DNA from: Schistocephalus solidus
Taxonomy: Eukaryota; Platyhelminthes; Cestoda; Diphyllobothriidea; Diphyllobothriidae
Direction of reading: 5' to 3'
Assembly (NCBI GenBank): GCA_017591395.1
Contig: WEDG01005593.1
Coordinates: forward strand, 1-64,000
Length of the DNA: 64,000 bases
Part shown: piece by piece, positions 46,149 to 57,223 of the stretch
Layout of the letters: each line of letters opens with the position of its first letter
How positions within the stretch are numbered: the stretch's first letter is position 1
Notes under the pieces: generated by a model
Told to the model about the DNA's origin: nothing
Seen by the model: only the letters and a program-made list of their open reading frames with translations
Database searches by the model: none
Program-made: the position numbers and the translations under genes

Positions 46149-47180
46149 AGTCTATACCACATTCATAAAAATTCGCGCGATTCTTTTCATATCATATATG
46201 GCTATAGCCATGATTTGATGCACCCGACACAAAAAATAATTTCGGCAACAATTATTAAGATCATCGTGTGCAAAGGAACCACGTATCTTTTTGTTCTCCG
46301 ACTTGGACAGTTTGAAAATCGTTAACACTTCGCTTGTTCTGATTCTGGCATTAAAACTGCCACTGCACGAACGTAATTGCTCTTTGGAATTTTCTGGAAA
46401 TTTTCTTGTGCCGAATTACCTCACAAAACGACATCAAATTGGAATTTGTTTATCACCTTCGTCGACTTGATAAAAACAGCCTCTACACCAATAAATTCTG
46501 TCAACCGCTCAGTGAACCAAAAGTGCAAAACCCCTTGAAGATCTGAAGTTATCCAGGACCTTTGACCTCTACAAACGGCTGAGTCGTTCCTGAATATTCT
46601 TCCTATCATTTATTGTTTTTTTAAAGTGGTTTTGAACGAATAGGCGCATTTATTGCTCATATTGTTTCAATAGCGGCGTCGTTGGACCTCCGTTTGAAAT
46701 TCGCTCGTCTCCAAGCTTTTGATTTTTGGCCAATAATCTGTTCCCAAAGTCAGGACTAAACGAAATAAGTTGTCATTGGATCATATATTGTCTGTTTATC
46801 AGGATCAGCCTATAATTGTTTATAGACATTGTGATATTCAGGCACACGAAAATTGATATCGGAATCTTGAATAATAAGCTAACTCAGCTTCATTTGGATC
46901 CTGCCTCATACGGGCTTCAGAAAACAGTCTCTCGCCAGGAAAGGTGTCTACATCAGAAAGGAACGGAGAACCACTGGCAAACTCACTTCGAAGGCTGCAT
47001 CATTCTTTGCTTCGTATTAACATTCGATAGTGAATTCGGTTCGGAAAAAGCACTTCTTTTGTGCTCAGTAAACTATTCGCTTGATAATTTAAGCTGCTCG
47101 TTAAAACTTAATGCATCCTCGTAGAGATCTTGCTGGCATGGGAAACGCAAATGTTCACGACCCGACCACGCGAGAAAATT
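46149..47180. other. Unassigned sequence between Gypsy LTR and LINE
   Basis: I see no recognisable gene or repeat. A 102-codon plus ORF at 46816-47124 has no known motif. Confidence 0.5.
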
Positions 47181-47265
47181 ATTCACCGCTTCAGCCAGGA
47201 CTCGAAACACCAACCTCTCGATTAGCTACCGATGCTCTTGACCGCTCGGCCACGCCCGGGAAGCC
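47181..47265 (-). repeat. Degenerate tRNA-like sequence (Ser-type) or SINE head
   Basis: On the minus strand GGGCGTGGCCGAGCGGTCAA resembles the acceptor/D-arm and A box of a serine or leucine tRNA. TAGCTAA could be an anticodon loop (GCT), and TTTCGAGTCC resembles a B box. The T-arm stem and acceptor stem do not pair well. It is therefore a tRNA pseudogene or SINE head rather than a working tRNA. It lies immediately upstream of a LINE. Confidence 0.5.
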
Positions 47266-48763
47266 AGCAGAAAAAAACAAATAGTATACACTACAAAAAT
47301 AATGATCTCTCCTATCTTTGTAAACCGTTTTCGATTTCATGTGACAAAAACTTACCAGAAATACTCAAGTCACTCTCAGCAGACCGAGAAGAACCACAAA
47401 GCAGCAATAATGAAGAAAGCAGTGCACTACTGAACATTACCAAAACTAAGCTAAACAGCGAAGGGCTGGCACACTGTGATGGATGCCGAGGACTCACAAC
47501 CAGAGTTTTGAGATTAGAAGGAGACCTCGATCTCCTATCGGAAATAATATCAGTCCTCATAAAACATAATAAAATTAACTCGCCGAAACACGATGCAAAT
47601 GAGCCGAAAAACATCAGCAAGCTAGAACATAATCATCGAAAGGAAACGGTAGAAGTCAATAGGCACAACATTAAGCGAAACAAAAAGAGAAAAAGAACGA
47701 AGTCATTAGAACAAACCTCTGAGTCAGTTGAAATACAGATGACCAGAAAGAAAATAAGCGAGGAGGAAATTGTGTCTTGCGTTTCCCCAGGTTCGGGAAA
47801 TCTGGTGCACATAGAATCCGACTGCACAAAAGTAAATCAGCGATCGACGGTCTCTGAAAAGTCGAAAAACAGTAATCGTAAGGTTTCTTTACTGCCACGG
47901 ACGAGCGACAGCAGCATGCTCTTTACATGTCCATCGAACAACAATGAAGCAGGGGCATGGTAGCCAGCAAAGTAATGGCGGAAAAGTGGCCTACGACTTA
48001 TCGACAGACCTGGATGCCATAAACCAAAATTCAGGTTTTCCGGGTGCTATTCGTGCAAACGCATTGTCAGGAGAACTCACGCTGTTTGAAAGGTCCATAG
48101 AGATGTCTGAAAATCAACCAACAGGCTCATCGATGAAGACAAATTTGAACACAGTATTAAAGACTGTATCAAAGGGTATGATTCAACCTTCAATCACTAA
48201 AAGAAAGCAGGATGCAGAAACGAGTTTTTTTCCCTGACAGGTCATTTTGTCTGGTAGTTCAGGGAGTCTCAGAGGCTACTGGGGAAACGCCAAAAGAAAG
48301 GGTAAAAAAAGGATCTGCTGACATTCCAAAATTTATTGAATGATACGCAAGAAACTGGTGTGACAGTCGACATCAAAAAGATCTTTCGATTGGGGCCTCT
48401 CGTTACAAATGAAACGCATGAGGTTCGACCAAGACCATTAAAAGTCGTTTTGGGGAGTAAACAGCAGGTAGATCTATTGCTCTCTCGAAAGTCCCAACTA
48501 CGAAAGAATCATCGTGGAGTTTTTTTCAGCCGGATTACTCTCCCACCGATCGGATGAAAATGAGGACACTGGTAGCAGAATTGAAAAGACGATCAATACG
48601 AGGGGAACAAAACTTGAAAATAGTAGACAACAAAAATAGTCAAAACGGTGCGCTCGTTTTTATGGGAACATCCGGTGAAATTGACGGCAACCACGCCGGT
48701 CAAAAAGCCCTACCAAATGCCTATAGATTTGAACCCAGACAGGAGACTGGATATATCTTGTGA
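47232..48763 (+). pseudogene. LINE ORF1 (broken)
   Basis: The frame 47232-47963 (243 codons; the element-specific part begins about 47290) shows HCDGCRGLTTRVLRLEGDLD, a Cys pair followed by a likely short coiled coil, then a Lys/Arg-rich stretch (KRNKKRKRTK). It continues in frames 47944-48237, 48336-48557 and 48554-48763. The third has IFRLGPL and RPRPLKVVLG, an RRM-like block also present at 37468-37971. ORF1 proteins coat LINE RNA and help strand transfer. At least three frame breaks make this copy non-functional. Confidence 0.75.
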
Positions 48764-48840
48764 AATATCCAGCAAAAATCTCCATGTGGAAGAAAAGAAC
48801 TAAAAATCTTCAGAAATCGAGGCAAGGAAACAAGATTAAA

Positions 48841-49876
48841 ATGATGTACACAAATGTGCAGAGTCTATTGAACAAAATGGATGAAATTAAACTGGTCGTG
48901 GACCATTTACAAACCTGACTTCATAGCTCTAACTGAAACATGGTTAAATGAACAAATCGCAGACACAGAAGTCCGAATAGACGGTTTTCAGCTTATCCGC
49001 ATGGATAGAAACGGACGTAGGGGTGGTGGAATCGCAATGTTTATACGAGAAGGCATTGACTTCATTCCGGATGTGCCCTTGCTAAATAGGATCTCGTCTT
49101 GCGAAATACTTTGTTGTAAACTGAAAGTCCCAAACCAACCAGACCTCCATATTGCCGTGGTATATCGACCCCCAGGACAGCGAACGGACACGGACGAAGC
49201 ACTCATCACAGAGGTAAAGCAAATCTGCCGTAGCAAAAATTTATTAATACTTGGAGATTTCAACGCTCCCGATATCGATTGGGTGTCAATGTACTGCTCG
49301 CGATCGGAAAATTCATTCGAACAGAAATTACTTCAGTTGGTAAATGACGAGTTTCTTACCCAACATGTCACAATGAAGACGCGGTTCCGAAATGGGCAGC
49401 AGTCAAGCTGTTTGGATCTAATCATTAGTAGAGACGACAATTGCATCCTTGCATTAAGTTCTTACGTGCCGCTTGGACGAAGTGATCATTGTGTTCTTGC
49501 TTGGGAGTACAGTCATTTTTCTGTACCCAAACGTCGTGCAGTTAGGCAGAGAAATGTATGGAAAGGGGATTATCCCAAAATGAAAGAATTACTGAATGGG
49601 ATAGACTGGAGCCCTGCACATGTACCTGACCCTAATGCTGCCTGGTTCTTCATTAGTAAATTGATTCACCAATTGGTAGAGAAATTCTGCCCACTTAAAA
49701 GGCAATCATGCGTCTCCCGACCCGAGTGGGTGACATCGGAAATAAAAAGGAATCTCAAGAAGAAAAGAAGACTGTGGAGAACATATGCCAGATATCAACA
49801 ACCCGAACATTTTTCCGCTTTTAAGAAACAGCGAAATCGGTGTCGGAATCTTCTGAGAAAAAAGATCAGCCTTTGA
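48841..49876 (+). pseudogene. LINE endonuclease domain, nearly intact
   Basis: An ATG at 48841 opens YTNVQSLLNKMDEIK, which shifts frame near 48900. The frame ending at 49876 (331 codons from the internal ATG 48881) then holds ALTETWLN, RRGGGIAMFI, VYRPPG, LGDFNAPDIDW and GRSDHCVLAWEYSHF. These are all the catalytic blocks (E in TETW, D/N in GDFN, D/H in SDH). A linker rich in Lys/Arg leads toward the RT. A single indel near 48900 is the only damage in the domain. Confidence 0.87.
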
Positions 49877-49879
49877 GTC

Positions 49880-51658
49880 AGAAATAGTCAAAGACATACC
49901 AAGAAATTCGAAAAGGTTTTTTGCTTACGTTAATAAGGCAAAACGAAATCGCGACTGCATTCCTTGTCTTAAAGACAATCAGGGAAACAGGTTAACTGAT
50001 AACTCTGATAAGACCTGCCTCTTATCCAATTTCTTTATGTCCGTGTATACCGAGGAACCATTTTTGACGAGGATGAATACTACAGTACTGCCACATCTAC
50101 AAACAAAATAAGCACGGTGTCGTTCCCAATGGACACAGTAAGAAAAAAACTCTGAAACAGCTACAGCCCACTAAATCACCTGGCCCAGATGGTATATCCG
50201 CAAAAGTTCTCAATGAACTCACAGAACAGCTGGCCTCTCCGCTCTCAAGATATTTGAAAGTTCGATGGAGGCGGGGGCTCTGCCTACCGAGTGGAAGATA
50301 GCCAACATAACCCCCATCTATAAAGGCGGAGAGGACATCACCAAACAGTTTCCGACCAGTCAGCCTCACAAGTATCTGTTGCAAAATGATGGAGAAGATA
50401 ATCAAAACGGAACTGATGAGGCATCTTGAAGAGAATAACTTGCTTAGTTCATATCAACATGGATTTCGAAGTGGTCGATCCTGCCTCACAAACTTGCTCA
50501 CATCCATGGAAAGTTGGACAAAATCATTAGAAATGGGTTTGTCAGTCGATGCAGTCTACATTGACTTTAGCAAAGCCTTGACAGGGTTCCACACAAACGT
50601 CTGATCTTTAAGCTCCGTCAAATGGGTGTGACTGGCAACCTACTCAAATGGTTGGCCGACTTTCTCTTAGACAGGCGCCAGCGTGTTTGTATCGGAGACA
50701 CCAAGTCTCACTGGGAAACCGTTCACAGTGGAGTTCCGCAGGGCAGCGTTCTGGGTCCCATTTTGTTTCTGATATACGTAAACGACTGCCTGGATTGTCT
50801 GACATGCGAGAAGGTAATGTTCGCTGACGATTTGAAGTTATGGAACTCGATTGAAAAACCGGAGGATGCGCGAAAATTACAACAAAATTTAGATCGCTTG
50901 CAAACATGGTGTGATGAGTGGCTGCTGAACCTTAATCTTAACAAATGCCAAATAATCCGACTGCGGTCTAGTTCCAGAAGGCTGATTGAGTTTGAATACC
51001 AGTACTCCATCAGTGGTCACCAACTCCAGGAGGAAAACATTCTAAAGGACTTGGGTATATGGATAACACCAACTCTCAAACCATCGTCGCACTGTGCGAA
51101 TATCGCAAAGAAAGCTATGTGTATCTTAGGCGCAATCAGGAGATCCTTCGTTAATTTTGACGGAGAGCTTTTTGGGCGCGTGTTTGGAACATTTATCCGG
51201 CCGGTGTTGGAATATTGCGTTCAGGCGTGGCGCCCTTGGACGAAACATGACTACGCTCTGCTGGAGAAAGTTCAACGGAGGGCAACGAAACTAGTCAGCG
51301 GATTGGAATGCCTACCCTATGAGGGTGGCCTAGAAAGACTTAAAATTTTTCCTCTCTCTTATAGGCAATACAGAGGGGATATGATCTTAGTCTTCAAACT
51401 GGTCAGAGGAGTTGATTGTGCTCTTCAGATGGCCAACTTTTTGAATTGGCAAACATGACAAGTCTCCGAGGTCACCAATACAAACTGAAAAGAAATCACG
51501 CCAAACTTGAAGTTCGGGCCAACTTCTTTTCCCAACGGGTGATTGACGAATGGAACAAACTGCCAGCCTCAGTTGTTCAGGCTGAAAGCGTTGAAAAGTT
51601 TAAAAGAAGACTTGATGCATTTTTACTTGATGAACATATAATTAGTCGACAGCAATGA
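49880..51658 (+). pseudogene. LINE reverse transcriptase (broken)
   Basis: The pieces in several frames are SPGPDGIS-type block (about 50175), ALPTEWKIANITPIYKGG (50275-50330), SYQHGFRSGRSCLTN and VYIDFSKAL (50386-50604). They continue with SGVPQGSVLGPILFLIYVND, MFADDLKLW and FIRPVLEYCVQAWRPWT (50622-51458), then LANMTSLRGHQYKLKR and WNKLPASVV (51416-51658). The polymerase core with FADD is intact in one 278-codon frame. The fingers region is damaged. Confidence 0.87.
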
Positions 51659-51782
51659 TTGATATACTAAAACGACTATCGCCATGTAACATTTGCTTGT
51701 TTTGCTAGCATCTATCTGTAAATAGGGTTTTCAAAGGCTCTGCCTATCTCCCTTATATATACTGAATTATACTGAATTAAGA

Positions 51783-52728
51783 TAACTTCAATAAACCGAT
51801 AAATATCTGACGCCACCAATTACAGGATCAACATCATGTTATAAACAAACAATTTTTGCATATCGCATAAACACAATAAATGCATAAACGCACCATACAA
51901 AATAAAAAAATAAATAAAAATATTTAATCCGTTCCTTTCTTATCAAAGCCATCAGTTGACCTAGCAGCCACTAAAAATAATTTCAGCAACAAATATTGTA
52001 ATAATCGAACAAACTTCCAATAATAGTAATTTTCTATTTTTATTTTCTTATCATAACCATAAGTTTAACTTTCTGACACTAAAGTACTACCATAGCTTCA
52101 ATTAACCTATAGAGATCTGATTACACCAATTCCATGATCAACACAAGGTTACAAACAAGCAACTTTTTATTTTACATATCGTATAAACACAATAAATGTA
52201 CAAAGGTTACATAATCATAAATATTTAATATCTTCTTTCCTTATCCGATCACAGACATCAGTTGAGCTATCAGACACTAAAAATACTTTCAGTAACAAAT
52301 ATTTACATAACTGCATAAACGTCCCATGATAATAAATTTCCGTTTTCATTACTTATAATAGCCATAATTTGACCTTTCTGATACTAAGCACAATTTCCTA
52401 TAAAATTACTACCATTTTTTAAATTTATTGAGGGAAATGGGCATGGGCCTTTGAGTATCCTAACTCCGATAAACCTATAGATATCTCAATATACAAATTC
52501 CACGATCAACACCAGGCTAGGAACAATTTTTTTATTTTGCAAATCATATAAACACAATAAATGTATAACGATACCATAATCATTAATATTTAATCTCTTC
52601 CTTCCCTATCCGATCACAGCCATCAGTTGACCTATCGGACATTAAAAATAATTTCAGTGATAAATATTGACATAAATTCAAAAACGTCCCATAATCATAA
52701 ATTTCCGTTTTTCTTCTCTTATCATAAA
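51783..52728. repeat. ~315-bp AT-rich tandem repeat, nearly 3 copies
   Basis: Unit starts can be set at about 51783, 52096 and 52461. The motifs (C/G)ATCAACA(C/T)(A/C)A, ATAAACACAATAAATG, ATATTTAAT, CATCAGTTGA and ACTAAAAATA recur in order. The spacing is 313 and 365 bp, the extra being a 46-bp LINE tail inserted in copy 2. Copies have diverged considerably. There are no ORFs of note. Confidence 0.85.
52415..52460 (-). mobile_element. Ultra-short (46-bp) LINE 3'-end insertion
   Basis: Between CTACCA and TAACTCC, where sister repeat units run straight on, lies a segment whose minus strand reads CAAAGGCCCATGCCC, ATTTCCCTCAATAAA and a short T/A tail. This is the last ~45 bases of the CR1-like 3' end seen in full at 32840-32893. 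Confidence 0.85.
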
Positions 52729-52840
52729 TAAATAAAAAAGAAAAAAAGGTTTATTGATTTGGCACTGCTTGGGTGCCGTGAGTTAAGCATTCTAATGCTT
52801 AATATAATTTAATCAATAAATACCAACATTCCTTCACTAA
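52726..52840 (-). mobile_element. LINE 3' tail fragment (third subfamily)
   Basis: On the minus strand GGCACCCAAGCAGTGCC-AAATCAATAAACC is followed by a T/A-rich tail. The hairpin plus AATAAACC arrangement is that of the element ending at 39055. Confidence 0.65.
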
Positions 52841-53500
52841 ACCCATTATTGTCTGCTGTATACAGTCACGCTCTATTTTATGCTCTTCGAATCGACGACT
52901 CGACTCAGCGGACACTCAAAATTATTTCAGCATTTATCCCGAGAGTAGCGATTGCTTGAGCAAAATTACTAATATTTTGAGGGTATATCTCCTTAATTAG
53001 CTAACAGACATTAATTGTTCATAAATTATTTTTAATCGAGATCAGTCAATAACCAATCTCATATTATTAAACACAAGATACCCACTGGCTGGTGGCATTG
53101 TAATTGTCTTGCAGTTGAACGTTTCAGGCTCATAGGCCGTTTATAACATTTTAGAGATCAGTTCAACTAAGTTTAAGGAATGTGCCTAGAAGATGGTAGC
53201 TGTGACCCAGGGAGGGAAAGGAAGACGTTAGTGAATACAACATACTAATAAACCTAAGTGCAATGAGAAACTGTGGAAAGGGAGAAACCTAGGTACAAAA
53301 ATAATCTAAATCCGAGGAAAGATGGTCCAACAGGGATCCGGAAGGAGCGAAGGACGGGCAGCAACGATGAATCCTGATCGTCGGACTCGGCTGAAAATGG
53401 GATTCCTGGAGTTCATTCCTCGCCCGCATTTATAGCTTCTCCAGTATCAAGGTTTGATCCTATCGATGATGATTGGTTGAGATGTACTAGGGAAGAGAGG
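52841..53500. other. Unassigned sequence
   Basis: I see no gene. The GC-richer stretch 53190-53480 (purine-rich, with CGTCGGACTCGGCTG) differs from its AT-rich flanks and could be another SINE, but I have no second copy or flanking repeat to support that. Confidence 0.4.
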
Positions 53501-53755
53501 TTATTATCAATATCAATATATTTGAGGGTGATATAGGTGAGTTACCTTTGAATTTCCTTTTTGTACATGCGGGTTGTGGTATCTAAAAATAGAATCTCGG
53601 GATGTTGACAAGGCCAATTGATATGAGCCAACTAGAGGGAACATAATTAAAAAAGAGCAGACAGTGAAAAAATCTCCCAGTGATATTTAGGAAAATAACT
53701 GTCACTTTTGAGGGGTGTCAAACGGGGGCATCGTGGAGGTTACCTGGATCATCAC
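53501..53755 (-). mobile_element. 5'-truncated 3' end of a CR1-like LINE
   Basis: This is a diverged copy of 28008-28270: on the minus strand the hairpin AGGT-aactc-ACCT (53535-53547) is followed by ATATCACCCTCAA and a TATTGATA-type tail. Upstream UTR blocks (GTGATATTTAGGA, GAGCAGACAGT) match in order. Confidence 0.75.
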
Positions 53756-54009
53756 CGAAATGCGGAAGATGCAGGTTAAACAAACTTAAGCTAGGTATAA
53801 TTTCTCTTAATTAATATTTAAATTATATTATTATGGTTAAAAACTTTATAAAAAACCTTCATTGTGTTTAAGTGCCAGTCGCATAAATACAATAAAGAAT
53901 ATTGCGCGCACCTCTTCGGGGCCGAGCTTTACAGATGTTCTATGGACGTGCGTGGTTCTAGAACTTTCTATCAGGAACACGGGATTAGAACTTTCTACAC
54001 TAACTAATT

Positions 54010-54415
54010 GCTGAACCACAAGCCAGAAAGATGCGCTCGGAAGCACTCGGAGCTGAGTGGATGTAATGGACAATCGAATAGCCCGCGATCGACTCTACCC
54101 CAGTCGAATGAACACTCGAAAATCCATAAGTGGCAGACTAGTCTTGGCTCCAATTTTTTACAGAAAACATTAATTTCAATGCTATTAAAGTTAATTATTT
54201 TCATATTTTAATATAAATGTGCCTTGGAAGACAAATTTTCTTTACTTAAAACAATCTCCTAACTTCGCACACTCTTAACCAAACAAAAAAGCAAAACTTA
54301 ACCAACGTGGCAGCTGAAAGAAGGAGATTGTTTTAAGTTTTTTTCCTGTGTTCTAAGGAGATTGATGGTGCCTAAGAGGTGCTATATAAATAAATATATT
54401 ATATTATATGTGTTA
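54010..54415 (+). mobile_element. LINE C-terminal/3'-UTR fragment (third subfamily)
   Basis: The 3' part (54303-54415) matches 38944-39055: GGAG, T-rich run, TTTTTTCCTGTGTTC(T/A)AAGGA, GGTGCCTAAGAGGTGC and a short ATAAATAAATAT tail. The upstream portion with CCCAGTCGAATGAACACTC resembles the C-terminal coding of that element, but no frame survives. Confidence 0.6.
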
Positions 54416-56070
54416 CCTAATAGATAATAACCTACTTAATGCTGTTCAGTATGGGTTCCTCAAAATAAGATCATGTGACACCTGCCAGCTCTCTTTCTTT
54501 GATCATGTGCTACAAACTAGATACAGCGGTTTTGCACTTTACACCGTTTATTTCGATTTCCATTAGGCTTTTGATCATGTTGACCAGGATCCTCTCCAGC
54601 TGAAACTTTTCCTTCAGCATGGGTAGCAATATTCTGAACTTAATATCCTCCCATTTGGATGCTCGCACACAACAAGTTAAAATTTCCAATATTACTCCCA
54701 ATCCTACAAATTGAGGAGTGGAGTTATTCGGGGTAGCGTGCTTGGCCCGCTCATATTTTACCTTATTTTAAACGATGTTCCTAATTGTTTTCAGTATGAA
54801 AGGCCCTTTGCGTACCCTGACGATTGAAAAATTGCCTATTTATATAAACCGGCTGATCGCAACATCGTGCTTGAGCTCTTAAGGAATGATCTTCAGGCCT
54901 TTGCTCAGTGGTGTTGCACATATTGCCTTTCCCTTTCTTGGCACAAATGCTCCGTTATGGTTGTTGGTGACAACCATCAGCCCCAGCTAAGGATAAAAGG
55001 TCAGGATATAAATGTGCCTGGCATTATAAAGGATCTGGGCATATCTTATTCTTATGGTTTTAATATGTCAGAGCACTGCGCCCTGATAGTCTCGAAAGCA
55101 CGCCGAAGTACTAGGTTTATTATCAGCAATTTTAAAGCCATAAATCGTAGAACCAGCTTTTATGAAATATATGTCAGATGAAGTCCCGAATACTGCTCGT
55201 TTCTTTTTAGCCTGTTGCACGCTACTGAACGGAAGAAGAAAGAATCAGTTCAGCATTTCTTTACTAAGCCAGTTCTCTTTTCCAGTTTACCGAAAGCTCT
55301 CCTACCAAAAACGATGTGAGCTTACTAACCTCAACCCGTTGTGGCTTTGCAGATTACAGTAGGGACGATTTTTACAGTTTAAACTCATACACAGTCGTAC
55401 AGTAAACCTCCTTATTACTCTGAGTTAGCTCGATCGCTCTCGGCACACCAGTCATCGAGATGTCTTTTTATTTCTTGCTCTGGCATGCACAGATATATAC
55501 CGTCAGTTTTTTTCAATAAACGCCATAGCGATCTGGAATAAGCTGCCCAGGGGTATCAAAATGCAAAAAAGCTATAATTTGTTTAAGAGAGCTGTTTTCT
55601 TCATTCAGGATACCTCTCACGAATTTTTAGTGCCGACTCGGTTGAATCTCACTTCCGTTTTTCTGGCATTCGCGGACTCTAAATCCTGTACAAGGCTTCA
55701 TGCCGAGGGCAATATTGCTGGCTCTGCTGGAATGATGGGGCCCTCTGGGCCTTAAATATACAATTTATTTATTTATTTAGTCCGTTATTGGTTAATTCCT
55801 AAGTTGACAGCGAATAACCGTTCACCAACACATATGTAGCTAGTCAAAATACCAGATAAATAGCACTGAAGGGAGTACGACTACACCGTGCACTTCTGTC
55901 AACCCTTCCCCCTCCCGAACTGTAATCGTTCAATGAGCTGCAGTTTTTTCTCCTGAAAAACACTGGAAAGAACGATTAGGAAATTTTTTCATTGTCAGCT
56001 CAATCCCAATAATGCATATATCTTTTGACCTTTCCTGTAAACTGGCAAAATACGAATAAATAAAATAACG
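54416..56070 (+). mobile_element. Degenerate LINE with RT and hairpin 3' UTR (hairpin copy 6 of 6)
   Basis: Plus strand. NAVQYGFLK-RSC (about 54440-54480), SGVIRGSVLGPLIF (about 54717), a YPDD where YADD is expected (about 54815), the frame 54867-55181 with DLQAFAQWC, IIKDLGISYSYGFNMSEHCALIVSKARR, then LEYCSFLFSLLHA-type sequence and NAIAIWNKLP. The 3' UTR has the hairpin at 55940-55995 and an AATAAATAAAAT tail. It is a sister of 44571-45554 and extends further 5'. Many stops and the A-to-P change in the catalytic box mark it as dead. Confidence 0.85.
55730..55778 (+). mobile_element. Ultra-short (~49-bp) LINE 3'-end insertion
   Basis: The sister copy at 44571-45554 reads CTCTGCAGTCCGTAAT across this point. 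Here a segment AATGATGGGGCCCTCTGGGC ... ending in TTTATTTATTTA intervenes. It equals the last ~50 bases of the element whose 3' end is at 40598. Confidence 0.82.
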
Positions 56071-57223
56071 GCCACAATCATTTCAAAATCTATTTTGACA
56101 GCTAAGATGAGTACTCATTTGAAATTCAGCTGGCACACAGAGCAGTATGAATGAAACCCATTTCAATTAAAGGAATTAAATAAATCGGTATTTGAAGTAC
56201 TACTGACAACCATAGGAAAATTGGCGTGACAGGATTTGCTTAAACATCTTCATCGATTAATTCGTTGCATACCGGATGTTCATACTCGTATCAATTTATA
56301 AGCAATGGCAGTCTTACAGCGCATTAATTCCCTTGCTTAAAGTCCTTTGATATCCAAATTATTTCTTCCGTGGGATTGGCCTGAAACCGATTTATAATGA
56401 CTGTTGCTCGAAACTTAATACTTCTTTAGATTCGAGAGCGCTGATTTCTCTGCGTCCGATTATAATTCGACGGTTATAACAGGGAACTATTGACGTATTA
56501 TGGTGGCTTGATTCTGGTGCCTCTTTTATTTGTGGTGAAGCATCTCAGTTTGTTGAAAACCAATCTTTATGCAGTCGGCTGAGTCAGCTCTGACAATTAT
56601 CATGCTAAATCCCTGCGTGAATTGGAAGTATGCAATCGGTATATTTTAACTAATTATACACAATAACTTCCCAAATAATTAACGCCCAGTTTAATCTTAA
56701 GAGCACAACAGTGTAAACGCCAACATAAACCAGGATAACTCCTTAATATTTTACATTCAACAGAGCCATGTGATAATAAGAATAAAACTACTAGGTCAAT
56801 TTTTATAGGGCCTCTCGTGGGTGGTTTATCTACGAAAACACGGGAAAATGCGTGCATTGATTAACAGCTGATCATTCAATTTACCTGATCACCATGGCTG
56901 CCAACATACGTACAAGTAACACCCTTAGTTGATCCACTATAACGTGTCTTAGGCTTAATTTTGAATTGGTATCTTCCCGTAGTCGGCTATTCACGAACGT
57001 GATATTCTGTTAAATTCCAAATGTTAATGCACTGTGGTTCTATTATTAAAATAATCTGAGAACTTAAAGATCATACATGAAAAAGTATTTATATATTAAA
57101 TAAAATAATTCTTTTGGTGAGCGTGCCAACTAGATAGTCTTGTTTAACTTAACCATTTTCTATCAAGGGTAAATGAGCGTCCCCGGTGGTTAGTTCAAAG
57201 TGGAAAGTTGTGACGCTCTGACC
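56071..57223. other. Upstream region of the SLC25A11-like gene
   Basis: This holds the presumed promoter and 5' untranslated sequence of the carrier gene. I can assign no TATA box, spliced-leader acceptor or conserved element with confidence. ORFs here are short and without motifs. Confidence 0.45.

Larger units (their letters stand above)
47266..51780 (+). mobile_element. Long CR1-like LINE (ORF1, endonuclease, RT, 3' UTR), broken
   Basis: The most complete LINE of its group here. ORF1 runs in several frames 47232-48763, the endonuclease 48841-49876, the RT 49880-51658, and the 3' UTR ends with hairpin AGGC-tct-GCCT (51735-51745), TCTCCC and a TACTGAAT repeat tail (51763-51780). The 3' end abuts a tandem repeat. 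A few frameshifts and stops, clustered in ORF1 and the RT fingers, inactivate it. Confidence 0.9.
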
